Below, in pieces: positions 49,154 through 58,838 of a stretch of DNA of 64,000 nt (its first letter is position 1; every line of letters starts with the position of its first letter). The position numbers were made by a program, and so were the translations under genes. The stretch spans positions 1-64,000 of the forward strand of contig NZ_FMAH01000004.1 in NCBI RefSeq assembly GCF_900094545.1. The letters are read 5' to 3'. The stretch is from Martinezella miluonensis (GTDB lineage Bacteria; Pseudomonadota; Alphaproteobacteria; Rhizobiales; Rhizobiaceae). The notes under the pieces were generated by a model. That model ran no database searches and was not told where the DNA came from. It saw only the letters and a list, made by a program, of their open reading frames with translations.

Positions 49154-50302
49154 TCAATCCAGCATGGAGATCGACACCAGCCCGCCGGGATGGCGATGCA
49201 GCCGGCCGGCCATGTCCAATTCGAGAAGGACGGAATGAACAGCCGATATCGGTAGGCCGGTATGGCGGGCGATGTCGTCGATTTCGACCGGCGTCGGCCC
49301 GAGCGCCTCGACGATGTGGTCGCGCTCCGCATCATCGGGCGGTGTCGAGAGCGGCTTACGCCTTTCGACGGGCGCTTCGGGAGGGCGCGGATGGAAGAGA
49401 TCGGGCTCGGCGAGCGGCCGCAGCGCCTCGACGACATCGTTCGGCGTCGTCACGATCATCGCGCCGTCCTTGAGCAGGCCGTTCGTGCCTTCGCAGCGAG
49501 GATCGAGCGGCGAGCCGGGAACGGCAAAGACGAGCCTGCCGAATTCGCCGGCAAGCCGCGCCGTAATCAGAGAGCCGGAGCGCGTTGCCGCCTCGACGAC
49601 CACGACGCCGAGTGAGATGCCGGCGATCAGGCGGTTGCGTCGCGGGAAGTCGCGAGCCCTCGGCTCCCAGCCGAAGGGCATTTCGCTGACGGCAAGTCCG
49701 TTGCCGTCCCAGATTTCGTTCAGCAGGCTGATATTCTCGGGCGGGTAGGGCTGGTCGAGCCCGCCCGCCATGGCGGCGATCGTGCCGGTCGCGAGGCTGG
49801 CGCGGTGGGCAGCCGTATCGATGCCGCGCGCGAGGCCCGAGACCACGGCATAGCCGGCCTCGCCGCAGAGGCGGGCGATCATGGCGGTGAATTTTGCGCC
49901 GCTGATCGAAGAGTTTCGCGAGCCGACCATGCCGATGGCCGGTCTTGTCGCTGTGGGCATGTTACCTTTGACCGCAAGAAGCGGCGGCGCGCCGTCGATC
50001 TCCCGAAGAGCAGGAGGATAGTCCGGTTCGCCGATGCCGACGAAGCGTGCGCCAAAGCGATGCGCTGCTTCCAGCTCCCGCAAGGCGTCCCGTTCATCGG
50101 CGATGCGGATGGCCCGTGTCGAGCCGCCGCGCTGCGAAAGCTCCTGCAGCATGGCAAGTGCTGCTTCGGCCGAACCGTAGTGATTGATGAGATCGCGAAA
50201 GGTGGACGGTCCGACATTGTCGGAGCGGATGAGCCTGAGCCAGGCGATCCTTTGTTTTTCGGTCAGCGCAACTCCGGTCCGTCTTGCGCTGCCTGTGTCC
50301 AT
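49154..50302 (-). CDS. dprA: DNA-processing protein DprA
   Basis: DprA binds incoming single-stranded DNA and loads RecA during transformation. The 382-residue protein has a SAM-like N-terminal domain, the Rossmann-like core (GMVGSRNSSISGAKF, VSGLARGIDTAAH, PRRNRLIAGISLG), and a C-terminal winged helix (EIDDIARHTGLPISAVHSVL). All family marks are present. Its start overlaps the plsY stop by one base. Other competence genes are not in the window. Confidence 0.93.
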   Translation of the reverse strand: MDTGSARRTGVALTEKQRIAWLRLIRSDNVGPSTFRDLINHYGSAEAALAMLQELSQRGGSTRAIRIADERDALRELEAAHRFGARFVGIGEPDYPPALREIDGAPPLLAVKGNMPTATRPAIGMVGSRNSSISGAKFTAMIARLCGEAGYAVVSGLARGIDTAAHRASLATGTIAAMAGGLDQPYPPENISLLNEIWDGNGLAVSEMPFGWEPRARDFPRRNRLIAGISLGVVVVEAATRSGSLITARLAGEFGRLVFAVPGSPLDPRCEGTNGLLKDGAMIVTTPNDVVEALRPLAEPDLFHPRPPEAPVERRKPLSTPPDDAERDHIVEALGPTPVEIDDIARHTGLPISAVHSVLLELDMAGRLHRHPGGLVSISMLD

Positions 50303-50922
50303 TACCCCTTCGCTCCGATCTTGCTTTCCGTCCCGGTGGTGAGCCGGGCGATGTTGGCCCTGTGCTTGTACCAGGAGATGATGGTCATCAGCGCCATGGC
50401 GGCGGCGATCTTATCGACGCCCAATATCCACAATACAACCGGGATGACAAGGGTTGCAACCAGCGCGGAAAGCGAGGAGTAACGGGTGGTGAAGGCGATG
50501 ACCAGCCAGATGATGGCGAAAATCAAGGCCATCAGCGGCGCCAGGCCAAGCAGGATACCCAAATAGGTCGCGACGCCCTTGCCACCCTTGAAGCCGATCC
50601 AGACCGGGAAGATATGACCGATGAAGGCCGCGAAACCAGCGAGCACCGCCGCGTCATTGCCGAAGAAATGCGCGACGATCAACACGGCGACGGTGGCCTT
50701 GAAGGCGTCGAGCAGCAGGGTCGCGGCCGCAAGCCCCTTGTTGCCGGTGCGCAGCACATTGGTCGCGCCGATATTGCCCGAGCCGATGTTGCGCACGTCT
50801 CCTAACCCGGCCATGCGGGTCAGCAACAGGCCGAAGGGAATGGAGCCGAGCAGGTAGCCGATGACGAGGGCGGCCAGCGCGGTCTGTGGGGAAAGCTGCC
50901 AAGTCCAGAAGTCCGCCATCAC
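50302..50922 (-). CDS. plsY: Glycerol-3-phosphate acyltransferase PlsY
   Basis: PlsY uses acyl-phosphate to acylate glycerol-3-phosphate, the first step of phospholipid synthesis, in the inner membrane. The 206-residue protein has five or six helices and the motifs [25 protein letters not shown] and [10 protein letters not shown]. The first codon is GTG with GGAG eight bases upstream; an ATG three bases later is also possible. It is upstream of and overlaps dprA. Confidence 0.94.
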   Translation of the reverse strand: MMADFWTWQLSPQTALAALVIGYLLGSIPFGLLLTRMAGLGDVRNIGSGNIGATNVLRTGNKGLAAATLLLDAFKATVAVLIVAHFFGNDAAVLAGFAAFIGHIFPVWIGFKGGKGVATYLGILLGLAPLMALIFAIIWLVIAFTTRYSSLSALVATLVIPVVLWILGVDKIAAAMALMTIISWYKHRANIARLTTGTESKIGAKG

Positions 50923-50952
50923 GTCTTATTCTCCGTAAATTCCGGGCCTGTC

Positions 50953-52242
50953 CTAGAGGCTATGAACCAGCTTGCCGGCAACATAGGTTGCAACAGCCCT
51001 GCCGCTCATTCTCGCATCTTCGAAGGGTGTATTCTTCGAGCGCGACAGAAGCATGTCTTTTGCGACAAGCCAAGGCTCGTCGAGATCGACAAGCGCAATA
51101 TCGGCCTTGGCGCCGGGCTTCAGCGTGCCCGCAGCGAGCCCGAAGATCTGTGCCGGCCGCGTCGAGAGCGCATCGACGAGCCGCATCAGGCTGACCTGGC
51201 CGCTGTGATAGAGCCGGAGCGCGGCGGGTAGCAGCGTCTCGAGTCCGACGGCACCGTCTTCCGCCTCTCCGAATGGCAGGCGCTTCGTATCCACATCCTG
51301 CGGGTCATGCGAGGAGACGATGATGTCGATCGTGCCGTCTGCCAGAGCTTCGATCATGCCCGTGCGGTCGTCTTCGGAGCGCAGCGGCGGATAGAGCTTG
51401 AAGAAGGTCCGATACTCGCCGATGTCGTTCTCGTTGAGCGCGAGATTGTTGATCGAGATACCGCAGGTAACCTTGGCCCCGCGCGAGCGGGCGAGGCGAA
51501 TGGCCTCCGCCGATTCCGGCACCGAAATCATCGCTGCATGATAATGACTGCGCGTCAGCGTCGCGATGCGCAGGTCACGTTCCAGCGGGATCAACTCGGC
51601 TTCCTTCGGAATGCCTGAGAGCCCGAGCCAGCTTGCGAGCAAGCCTTCATGCATGACGCCGTTTGCGCCGAGATATTTGTCGCGCGTCTCGCAGGAGATC
51701 ACCGCGCCGAATTCGCGCGCATAGGTCATCAGACGGCGCAGAACCTGGCTGTCGTGGACGCTGGAATGGGCGTCGGTGAAAACAACGGCGCCGGCTTCCC
51801 GCAGCAGGCCGATCTCGGTCATTTCCTCGCCGGCGAGCCCTTTGGTGAGGGCTGCGGCCGGGTAGACGTTGACGACGGCCGTGTCGCGCGCCGTCTTCCT
51901 GACGAACTCAACGAGGGCGATATCGTCGATGACGGGATCCGTGTCCGGCATCATGATGAAGGAGGTGACGCCGCCTGCCGCTGCCGCACGGCTCGCGGAG
52001 GCGATCGTTTCGCGATGTTCACCGCCGGGTTCGCCAACATGCACGCGGGCATCGACCAGACCCGGGATGGCAACGAGCCCGTTGCAATCGCGAACGGTCG
52101 CACCCTTAGGAACCCCGTGGTTCTTCGCATCCTTGCCGGATGCAACGATCACGCCGTTTTCGACAACGATCGTGCCGACCTCGTCGAGATTGCGCGAGGG
52201 GTCTACGATACGGACGTTCTGGAGAACGATCGAGTTGCTCAT
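50953..52242 (-). CDS. pyrC: Dihydroorotase-like protein, probably catalytically inactive partner of PyrB
   Basis: The 429-residue protein is of the type I dihydroorotase family, but its metal and catalytic sites are altered. The normal HxH region reads [10 protein letters not shown] (first His is Arg). HCED is replaced by SCETRD, the YHxxH region by YHAAMIS, and DHAPH by SHDPQD. It therefore looks like the pseudo-dihydroorotase that only helps assemble aspartate transcarbamoylase in Pseudomonas. It overlaps pyrB by four bases. A working pyrC should exist elsewhere in this genome. Confidence 0.85.
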   Translation of the reverse strand: MSNSIVLQNVRIVDPSRNLDEVGTIVVENGVIVASGKDAKNHGVPKGATVRDCNGLVAIPGLVDARVHVGEPGGEHRETIASASRAAAAGGVTSFIMMPDTDPVIDDIALVEFVRKTARDTAVVNVYPAAALTKGLAGEEMTEIGLLREAGAVVFTDAHSSVHDSQVLRRLMTYAREFGAVISCETRDKYLGANGVMHEGLLASWLGLSGIPKEAELIPLERDLRIATLTRSHYHAAMISVPESAEAIRLARSRGAKVTCGISINNLALNENDIGEYRTFFKLYPPLRSEDDRTGMIEALADGTIDIIVSSHDPQDVDTKRLPFGEAEDGAVGLETLLPAALRLYHSGQVSLMRLVDALSTRPAQIFGLAAGTLKPGAKADIALVDLDEPWLVAKDMLLSRSKNTPFEDARMSGRAVATYVAGKLVHSL

Positions 52243-53195
52243 GCGCCCACTCCCTCGCTGCGAGGTCCTTGGTTCTGTGAAACGAGCAGGGTTTCCATCA
52301 CGGCCATGCGGACAGCGACGCCCATTTCCACCTGTTCGGCGATGACGCTTTGCGGGCCGTCGGCCACTTCGGAAGCGATTTCCACCCCGCGGTTCATCGG
52401 GCCGGGATGCATGACGAGCGCATCCTCCTTGGCGGCCTTGAGGGTTTCCGCGTCAAGCCCGTAGAAGTGATAGTATTCGCGCACCGAGGGCACGAAGGCG
52501 CCGGACATGCGCTCGCGCTGCAGCCGCAGCATCATCACGACGTCGGCGTCCTTTAGTCCTTCCTTCATCGAATGGAAGACTTCGACGCCCATGTCGGCGA
52601 TGCCGGCCGGCAGCAGGGTGGCGGGCGCCACGACGCGGACGCGCGCTCCCATGGCGTTCAGGAGTAGAATGTTGGAACGGGCCACGCGCGAATGCAGGAC
52701 GTCGCCGCAGATCGCGACGATGATGCGCGAGAGCTTGCCCTTGGCGCGGCGGATCGTCAGCGCGTCGAGCAGGGCCTGCGTCGGATGCTCATGCTGACCG
52801 TCGCCGGCATTGACCACGGAGCAGGAGACCTTCTGCGCCAGCAGCGCGGCAGCACCGGCGCTCGAGTGGCGGATGACAAGCACGTCGGGCCGCATGGCGT
52901 TCAGCGTCATCGCCGTATCGATCAGCGTCTCGCCCTTTTTGACCGAGGAGTTGCCGACCGACATGTTCATCACATCGGCGCCGAGCCGCTTGCCGGCCAG
53001 CTCAAAGGAGGCTTGAGTGCGTGTCGATGCTTCGAAGAAGAGATTGATTTGCGTGAGGCCGCGAAGCGTCGACGTCTTCTTCTCGCGCTGGCGGCTTATC
53101 TTGACCGCTTCGTCCGCCTTGTCGAGAAGATAGGTGATATCCTGCTCGGTGAGGCCTTTGATGCCGATGAGGTGGCGGTGGGGAAAGAAGACCAT
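52239..53195 (-). CDS. pyrB: Aspartate carbamoyltransferase catalytic subunit
   Basis: PyrB joins carbamoyl phosphate and aspartate in pyrimidine synthesis. The 318-residue protein has the carbamoyl-phosphate motif [33 protein letters not shown], and [12 protein letters not shown] near the end. All key residues appear intact. No pyrI gene follows; instead the dihydroorotase-like gene overlaps its stop by four bases (ATGA). It is divergent from the AidB-like gene. Confidence 0.95.
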   Translation of the reverse strand: MVFFPHRHLIGIKGLTEQDITYLLDKADEAVKISRQREKKTSTLRGLTQINLFFEASTRTQASFELAGKRLGADVMNMSVGNSSVKKGETLIDTAMTLNAMRPDVLVIRHSSAGAAALLAQKVSCSVVNAGDGQHEHPTQALLDALTIRRAKGKLSRIIVAICGDVLHSRVARSNILLLNAMGARVRVVAPATLLPAGIADMGVEVFHSMKEGLKDADVVMMLRLQRERMSGAFVPSVREYYHFYGLDAETLKAAKEDALVMHPGPMNRGVEIASEVADGPQSVIAEQVEMGVAVRMAVMETLLVSQNQGPRSEGVGA

Positions 53196-53380
53196 GGACC
53201 TGCCCTCTGAATGTCGTCACGGGGTCTATAGAGAGGGAGCGCGAAAGGGGCAAGCGCGCGCATGCGAAGACCCTGCTTGTTCCCCATGCAATTTCGTCCG
53301 AATCCCGCTACAGCAGCTATGCTGTTCGGAGACGTAACTTCCAGTTTCCTTTTGCAACCCTCTTGCTCTACAAGCGATTC

Positions 53381-55039
53381 ATGACCCAACCGACCCGGAC
53401 TGATGACCCATTTGCCGACCTGAACCAGCCGAGCCTCTGGACCGGCATCAATGCCTATCGTTCCGATCCGCTGATTGTCGATCTGACCTCTGCATTGCCG
53501 CGTTCGATACGGGAAGACCTGGAGCAGCTGGGCCGTTTCGTCACTTCGCATGAGGCGCAGGAACTGGCTCGCATGGCGAACCAGGGTGCTCCACAATTGC
53601 GCACGCATGGTCCGCGCGGCGAGCGTCTCGATGTCGTGGAATACCATCCGGCCTGGCATGCGCTGATGCGCCGCTCCATGGCCTCTGGCCTGCATTCCTC
53701 GATCTGGGATGCCCAGGCCGATCCGGAAGCGAAAGGCCAGTCGCACAAGGTGCGCGCCGCGCGCTTCTATCTGACGGCGCAGCTCGAATGCGGCCATCTC
53801 TGCCCCCTGACGATGACCAGCGCCTCGGTGGCTGCGATGATGGCGTCTCCGGCCGTGCAGAAGGACTGGGCGCCGAGGATTCTCTCGCGCAAGTATGATT
53901 CGTCCAACAAGCCTGCCATGCAGAAGTCGGCCGTCACCATCGGCATGGGCATGACGGAGAAGCAGGGCGGCACCGATGTGCGCGCCAACAGGACGACCGC
54001 CGACAAGGTGAGCGAGGGCATCTACCGGCTTTCCGGCCATAAATGGTTCATGTCGGCGCCGATGAGCGATGCCTTCATCATGCTCGCCCAGACCAAGGAC
54101 GGCATGGGCTGCTTCCTTGTGCCGCGGCTGCTGGAGGACGGCTCGGCCAACGGCCTGCATTTCCAGAGGCTCAAGGACAAGCTCGGCAACCGCTCGAATG
54201 CTTCCTCGGAAGTCGAGTTTACTGACACGTTCGGCTTTCTGCTCGGGGCGCCGGATGGCGGCATCCGCACGATCCTCGATATGGTGACGCTGACGCGGCT
54301 CGACTGCGCGCTGGCCTCCGCCGGCATCATACGGGCTTCATTGGCCGAAGCCGTGCATCATGCGCGCGGCCGCAGCGTCTTCGGCAAGATGCTCGTCAAC
54401 CAGCCGATCATGACGCGCGTGCTCGCCGACATGGCGCTCGACGTCGCTGCCGCGACCGCGCTCGCCTTCCGTCTGGCCGAGGCCTTCGATAAGGCGAGCG
54501 GCAGCAGCGAAGACGCCGCCTATGCCCGCGTGATGACGCCGGTTGCCAAATATTGGTGCTGCAAGATCGCACCGGCGCTGATCTACGAAGCCATGGAGTG
54601 CATCGGCGGCAGCGGCTACATCGAGGAGCGCCCGATTGCCCGTCATTATCGCGAGGCTCCCGTCAACGCGATCTGGGAAGGCTCCGGCAACGTCATGGCG
54701 CTCGATGTGCTCCGCGTTTTGAACCGCGGCAGGGACCTGTTCGAGACTGTCTTTGCCGGTCTTGCCCGCGATCTCGGCCCGGCCGGCAAAAAGACGATCG
54801 AAGTCCTGCGTGCGGCCATGGCGCTTTGCGAGCAGGATGAGGGCGCGGCGCGCCTGCTGGTCGAGCAGATGGCGCTCGCAGCCGGTGCGGCCGAGCTTTA
54901 TCGCCTCGGCGCGGGCAAGATCGCCGATGCCTTCATCGAAACCCGCCTGGCCGGCGGCTGGCGCGCGACTTACGGCATGCTCGATGCGCGTTTCGACGCG
55001 AGCTATATCGTCGATCTTCTTTATCCGCCGGCTACGTAA
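53381..55039 (+). CDS. AidB-like acyl-CoA dehydrogenase
   Basis: The 552-residue flavoprotein resembles E. coli AidB and isovaleryl-CoA dehydrogenases. Marks are GMGMTEKQGGTDVRANRTTA, LSGHKWFMSAPMSDAFIMLA, and the C-terminal EAMECIGGSGYIEE and IWEGSGNVMALDVLRV. AidB proteins protect DNA from alkylation or act on an unknown acyl-CoA. The ATG at 53381 was chosen because the family starts near DPFADLNQPSLW; an upstream ATG at 53363 adds six residues. The GNAT gene follows by two bases. Confidence 0.85.
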   Translation: MTQPTRTDDPFADLNQPSLWTGINAYRSDPLIVDLTSALPRSIREDLEQLGRFVTSHEAQELARMANQGAPQLRTHGPRGERLDVVEYHPAWHALMRRSMASGLHSSIWDAQADPEAKGQSHKVRAARFYLTAQLECGHLCPLTMTSASVAAMMASPAVQKDWAPRILSRKYDSSNKPAMQKSAVTIGMGMTEKQGGTDVRANRTTADKVSEGIYRLSGHKWFMSAPMSDAFIMLAQTKDGMGCFLVPRLLEDGSANGLHFQRLKDKLGNRSNASSEVEFTDTFGFLLGAPDGGIRTILDMVTLTRLDCALASAGIIRASLAEAVHHARGRSVFGKMLVNQPIMTRVLADMALDVAAATALAFRLAEAFDKASGSSEDAAYARVMTPVAKYWCCKIAPALIYEAMECIGGSGYIEERPIARHYREAPVNAIWEGSGNVMALDVLRVLNRGRDLFETVFAGLARDLGPAGKKTIEVLRAAMALCEQDEGAARLLVEQMALAAGAAELYRLGAGKIADAFIETRLAGGWRATYGMLDARFDASYIVDLLYPPAT

Positions 55040-55041
55040 GC

Positions 55042-55659
55042 ATGGTTTCCATTCGAACCGTTCGGCTGGAGGATATCGACCAACTCTACGCCATCTCGCT
55101 TTCGACCGGCGATGCCGGCAAGGACGCGGCGCCCCTCCATCGCGACGGCCGCCTGATCGGGCACATCTATTCCGCGCCCTACGCCACGCTTCATCCCGAG
55201 CTGGTCTTCGTTGCCGAGGATGAGGAGGGTGTCTTCGGCTACATCGCCGGTGTCTTCGATACGATCGCCTTCGACGAACGGCTGGAGCGCGAGTGGTGGC
55301 CGCACCTGCGGGGGCTCTACGCCGATCCCGAGGGCGATCCGGCCCTTTGGGATGCGGATCAGAAACGGATCTCGGCGATCCATCATCCGAAGCAGGCGCC
55401 GGCGATCCTTATCGAACAATTCCCCGCACATATTCATATGAACCTGCTGCCGCGAGCCCAGGGCAAAGGCGTGGGTACTGCACTGCTGGATCGCTGGATG
55501 GAGAATGCCCGGCTCGGCGGCATCAAGGGCATTCATCTCGGCGCTAACTCCGGCAATCACAGCGGCATCCGCTTCTGGTCGTCGCGCGGCTTCGTCCCCG
55601 TGGAACTTCCGCCGGGCCTGGCGTCCGAAACCACTGTATGGTTTGGTCAGTTTCTCTAA
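55042..55659 (+). CDS. GNAT family N-acetyltransferase
   Basis: The 205-residue protein has the acetyl-CoA-binding LPRAQGKGVGTALLDRWMENAR and the closing ANSGNHSGIRFWSSRGFVPV. YADPEGDPALWDADQKRISA is typical of a subgroup related to the acetyltransferase-like domain next to hexosaminidases. Substrate unknown. It begins two bases after the AidB-like stop, so both are cotranscribed. Confidence 0.85.
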   Translation: MVSIRTVRLEDIDQLYAISLSTGDAGKDAAPLHRDGRLIGHIYSAPYATLHPELVFVAEDEEGVFGYIAGVFDTIAFDERLEREWWPHLRGLYADPEGDPALWDADQKRISAIHHPKQAPAILIEQFPAHIHMNLLPRAQGKGVGTALLDRWMENARLGGIKGIHLGANSGNHSGIRFWSSRGFVPVELPPGLASETTVWFGQFL

Positions 55660-55731
55660 TCTGTGGATTCGCGGGCCTTGATCAGCTCGCACCGGGGCGG
55701 CTCCGTTGTTCGGGGCCACGCAGCTTGCTAT

Positions 55732-55745
55732 TCACCGATCGGTGA
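55732..55745. promoter_or_regulatory. Perfect palindrome, probable TetR operator
   Basis: TCACCGATCGGTGA is a perfect 14-base inverted repeat, 18 bases before the TetR gene start. TetR regulators commonly bind such sites and control themselves. It overlaps the likely promoter and lies before the ribosome site TTGGAG. Confidence 0.6.
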
Positions 55746-55763
55746 CAGATTGGAGTCGAGTCG

Positions 55764-56420
55764 ATGGCCGTCGCAAACACTGCCGTTAAAATCCCTTTGG
55801 AAATGCCTGTCGTGGAAAAGCGCGTGCGCAATCGCGCCGCAACCGAACAGGCCATCCTCGATGCCGCCAAGCGGCTCCTGGCAGAGGAGGGGTTCCAGAA
55901 TTTCGGCATCAATGCGGTCGCCCGCGGCGCCGGCTGCGACAAGCAGCTGATCTACCGCTACTACGGCGGCCTCAATGGCCTGGTAGAGGCCATTGGAACC
56001 GACCTTGGCAGCTGGGTGGCGGATCGCATCCCCGACGATACCGGCGGCATGTTCCTCCTCACCTACGGCGATCTGATGGAACGGCTCTCGCTGCTGTTTC
56101 TCGACGCCTTGCGCGCCGACCCCTTGATGCGCCGCATCGTCGCCTGGGAAGTGTCCGAAAGCAGCGAACAGGTCCGCCGCCTGTCGGAAGCGCGCTCCAA
56201 GGCGCTCGCCGGCTGGATCGAGCGTATGCGCGGCTCGCTGGTGCCGCCCAAGGGCGTCGATGCTCAGGCGGTCAATGCCATGATCTTTGCGGCCATCCAG
56301 CACATCGTGCTGGCGTCGGCCGTCAGCGACCAGTGTGCCGGGCTTGCCTTGAAAAACAACAGGGACTGGGAGAAGGCGGCAACCGCTTTGAAGCGGATCG
56401 TGCGCGGCGTCTACGGCTGA
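55764..56420 (+). CDS. TetR/AcrR family transcriptional regulator
   Basis: The 218-residue regulator has an N-terminal TetR helix-turn-helix, from RAATEQAILDAAKRLLAEEG to LIYRYYGGLNGLVEAIG. The C-terminal ligand domain (about residues 80-215) is not assigned to a subfamily. TTGGAG eight bases before the ATG is a good ribosome site. A perfect palindrome at 55732-55745 suggests autoregulation. No transporter or enzyme lies directly beside it, so the target is unknown. Confidence 0.9.
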   Translation: MAVANTAVKIPLEMPVVEKRVRNRAATEQAILDAAKRLLAEEGFQNFGINAVARGAGCDKQLIYRYYGGLNGLVEAIGTDLGSWVADRIPDDTGGMFLLTYGDLMERLSLLFLDALRADPLMRRIVAWEVSESSEQVRRLSEARSKALAGWIERMRGSLVPPKGVDAQAVNAMIFAAIQHIVLASAVSDQCAGLALKNNRDWEKAATALKRIVRGVYG

Positions 56421-56430
56421 TGCCGACCCT

Positions 56431-56545
56431 CGAGCATGATGCCGAAAAGTGTTAGCGGTTTTCGGATGACATCATGCTCTACTTATTTGATTCTAGAGCG
56501 GATTCAGATTTTAGGTCGAACAGACCTAAAATCATCCGACTCTAG
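56431..56545. repeat. RIME-like palindromic repeat, copy 2
   Basis: Nearly identical to 26148-26263: GAGCATGATG pairs with CATCATGCTC, and GATTTTAGGTC with GACCTAAAATC. Differences from copy 1 are few and mostly in loops. It follows the TetR gene and could end or stabilise its transcript. Confidence 0.85.
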
Positions 56546-56581
56546 GCGAGGGATATCCACAAACCCGCTCCGCCGTTAACC

Positions 56582-56597
56582 TTAACAAATGGTTTAC
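56582..56597 (+). promoter_or_regulatory. Possible CtrA-like site upstream of the small ORF pair
   Basis: TTAA, seven bases, TTTAC matches the CtrA consensus TTAA-N7-TTAAC with one difference. It lies about 65-80 bases before the 57-codon ORF. One chance match in AT-rich sequence is quite possible. Confidence 0.25.
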
Positions 56598-56662
56598 GTT
56601 GCGCGGCAACGGTTAACTCGTCAGTGTTAGGAGACGATTAGTTAACCATCAAGCGTGCAGCC

Positions 56663-56836
56663 ATGGGGTCGAAACCCGCAAAATTAGTGTTTCTCGTTAC
56701 GGCGATGATGTTCTTCGCCGTACTCGCACTAGATATAACGCTGCCCGCAATGGTGTTGAGCGCCATGGCGCTGTCGAACTGGCTCGTCCTTTCGGCTGGC
56801 ACGACGCAATATCCGCGTCGGAGAGGTACCGCATGA
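56663..56836 (+). CDS. Small membrane protein, 57 residues, coupled to the DUF6105 gene
   Basis: The ORF starts at ATG 56663 and ends at a TGA that overlaps the next ATG by four bases (ATGA). The peptide has a basic start (MGSKPAKLVF) and two hydrophobic sections, one at about residues 8-24 and one at about 30-46, before a basic end (PRRRGTA). No ribosome site is strong. The overlap with the next gene is the best evidence that it is translated. Family unknown. Confidence 0.45.
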   Translation: MGSKPAKLVFLVTAMMFFAVLALDITLPAMVLSAMALSNWLVLSAGTTQYPRRRGTA

Positions 56837-57165
56837 AGTGGTTGTTGATTTGCTGGGCCGCCCCGGTCTCGTTCCTCGGGGCATGGTATTATCTGTCGTA
56901 CTACGACATGAGCTTCGGCATCTTCATGCTGACGCGGCAGATGCACGATCTGGTGTTCGAGATCTACGGCAAGATCCTTGGCATTCCGCCGGAAACCATT
57001 CCGCCGCTGGTCGCCCGCGCCATCGCTTTCGACAGCGTATTGGTCTTCGCGATCTACGGCTTTCGCCGCCGCGCTGCCATCATCGAATGGTGGTGCCGCC
57101 GTCAGGCGTCGAGATCGGACAAGGTTGCCCTTCCGAGTGCCGACAGCCTGTCCAACGCCCCCTGA
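56833..57165 (+). CDS. DUF6105 family small membrane protein
   Basis: The 110-residue protein has the rhizobial DUF6105 pattern: [56 protein letters not shown]. Two transmembrane helices are predicted. Function is unknown. It overlaps the preceding small ORF by four bases. Its last 64 bases also overlap the 3' end of ruvX on the opposite strand. Confidence 0.8.
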   Translation: MKWLLICWAAPVSFLGAWYYLSYYDMSFGIFMLTRQMHDLVFEIYGKILGIPPETIPPLVARAIAFDSVLVFAIYGFRRRAAIIEWWCRRQASRSDKVALPSADSLSNAP

Positions 57166-57596
57166 AGAATGAAGCTCGCCGCCGCCGAGTCGATGCGCTC
57201 GGCGCGCTTGGCACGCGAGACGTCCATTTCCAGCAGCGCCCGTTCGGCCGCAACGGTCGAAAGCCGCTCGTCCCAGAAAACGAAGGGCAGGGCGGTCTTT
57301 TCCGACATGCTGCGCACGAAGGCGCGCGTTGCCTGCACGCGCGGCCCGGCTGAGCCATCCATATTGATCGGAAGCCCTATGACGAAGGCCGCGACCTTTT
57401 CCTTCTCGGCGAAGGCAAGCAATGTTTCGGCGTCCTGCGTGAACTTCACTCGCTTGATGACGGGGCGTGGCGTCGCAAAGCGCCGCCCGAGATCGGACAT
57501 GGCAAGGCCGATCGTCTTGGTGCCGAGATCGAGGCCGGCGACGGCCTGACCGGGCAGGAGCATCACGGCTAGGTCTTCGATGGTCAGCGTCGTCAT
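57102..57596 (-). CDS. ruvX: Holliday junction resolvase-like RuvX (YqgF)
   Basis: The 164-residue RNase H-fold protein acts in 16S rRNA 5' processing and possibly recombination. Marks are [48 protein letters not shown] and the last Asp region [12 protein letters not shown]. The ATG at 57596 was chosen because AGGAGC lies ten bases upstream; the frame opens at 57680. It converges on and overlaps the DUF6105 gene. Confidence 0.92.
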   Translation of the reverse strand: MTTLTIEDLAVMLLPGQAVAGLDLGTKTIGLAMSDLGRRFATPRPVIKRVKFTQDAETLLAFAEKEKVAAFVIGLPINMDGSAGPRVQATRAFVRSMSEKTALPFVFWDERLSTVAAERALLEMDVSRAKRAERIDSAAASFILQGALDRLSALGRATLSDLDA

Positions 57597-57713
57597 CGGG
57601 GTCATGCTCCTGTCAAAACAAATTGAAGCCAAGGCCGCTTTTCTTTGCGGTGGTTTGGGATATTTCCTAGACACCAGCACTGTATTTCAAATCAAGTCTT
57701 AAGGAGCAATCCA

Positions 57714-58424
57714 ATGAAGATCACCTGGCTCGGCCATGCCGCCTTTCGTATCGAAACGGCCAAGGCGAAAATACTCATCGATCCTTTCTTCACCTATAAT
57801 CCTTCCTTTGCCGCTGCCGGCCTCAATATGAAGGAGGCGGTCGAAGGCGTGACCCATATCCTGCTGACGCACGGCCATGCCGACCATGTCGGCGACACGG
57901 TCCAGATCGCCAAGGATACGGGCGCCGTCGTGCTCGCCAATGCCGATCTCGCATCCTGGCTCGGCATCAAGGGCGTGGAGAAGCTGGAAATGGGCAATAC
58001 AGGCGGCACCGTCGGTCTCGGCAGCTTCTCGGCCACCTTCACCAATGCCCTGCATTCCTCTGCTCAGATCACCGAGGATGGCGTTTCCCACGCGCTCGGC
58101 AATCCGAACGGCCTGATGTTGCATTTCGACGACGAGCCGACGCTGTTCCATATGGGCGATACCGACATCTTCTCGGATATGGGCCTCATCAACGAACTGC
58201 ATCAGCCCGATATCGGCATCGTGCCGATCGGCGACCGCTTCACCATGGGCGGTGCTGTGGCCGCGCTCGCCTGCCAGCGCTTCTTCAGCTTCAAGACCGC
58301 GATTCCCTGCCACTACGGCACTTTCCCGATCATCGATCAGACTCCGGAAAAGTTCATCGCCGGGCTGGAAGGTTCCAAGACCGTGGTTGCGGCGCCGAAG
58401 GCTGGCGAGAGCGTTTCTGCTTAA
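57714..58424 (+). CDS. Metal-dependent hydrolase, UPF0173 family
   Basis: The 236-residue protein is of the metallo-beta-lactamase fold. [20 protein letters not shown] and the metal motif [14 protein letters not shown] are diagnostic, with [11 protein letters not shown] and CHYGTFP later. AAGGAGCAATCCA before the ATG at 57714 is a strong ribosome site. Substrate unknown. It lies 67 bases before gatC. Confidence 0.92.
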   Translation: MKITWLGHAAFRIETAKAKILIDPFFTYNPSFAAAGLNMKEAVEGVTHILLTHGHADHVGDTVQIAKDTGAVVLANADLASWLGIKGVEKLEMGNTGGTVGLGSFSATFTNALHSSAQITEDGVSHALGNPNGLMLHFDDEPTLFHMGDTDIFSDMGLINELHQPDIGIVPIGDRFTMGGAVAALACQRFFSFKTAIPCHYGTFPIIDQTPEKFIAGLEGSKTVVAAPKAGESVSA

Positions 58425-58491
58425 CGATACCCGTTGCGTATGGCGGACATGGTCTTTATAGCGATAGGAAAAATCCTATCCGGAGAATGCC

Positions 58492-58779
58492 ATGTCCGTC
58501 GATCTCGCCACCGTCAAACGCGTCGCCCATCTTGCCCGTATCGCCGTCAATGAAGACGAAGCGCAGCGGATGATGGGTGAGCTGAACGGCATTCTGGGCT
58601 TTGTCGAGCAGCTCTCCGAAGTGAATGTCGATGGCGTCGAAGCCATGACCTCGGTAACCCCGATGGCGATGAAGAAGCGCACCGATGAGGTGACCGACGG
58701 CAACAAGGCCGCCGACATCGTCGCCAATGCGCCGAATACCGTTCAGAATTTCTTCCTGGTGCCCAAAGTCGTCGAATAA
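58492..58779 (+). CDS. gatC: Asp/Glu-tRNA amidotransferase subunit C
   Basis: The 95-residue GatC holds GatA and GatB together. It starts [20 protein letters not shown] and has [20 protein letters not shown] and the end [10 protein letters not shown], all diagnostic. ATCCGGAGAATGCC provides the ribosome site. gatA follows after 59 bases. Confidence 0.95.
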   Translation: MSVDLATVKRVAHLARIAVNEDEAQRMMGELNGILGFVEQLSEVNVDGVEAMTSVTPMAMKKRTDEVTDGNKAADIVANAPNTVQNFFLVPKVVE

Positions 58780-58838
58780 CGGCTCTCTTCGAGCCCGTTC
58801 CGACCCGCTGCCTAATCCCAGATCTGAAGCGAAACAAA

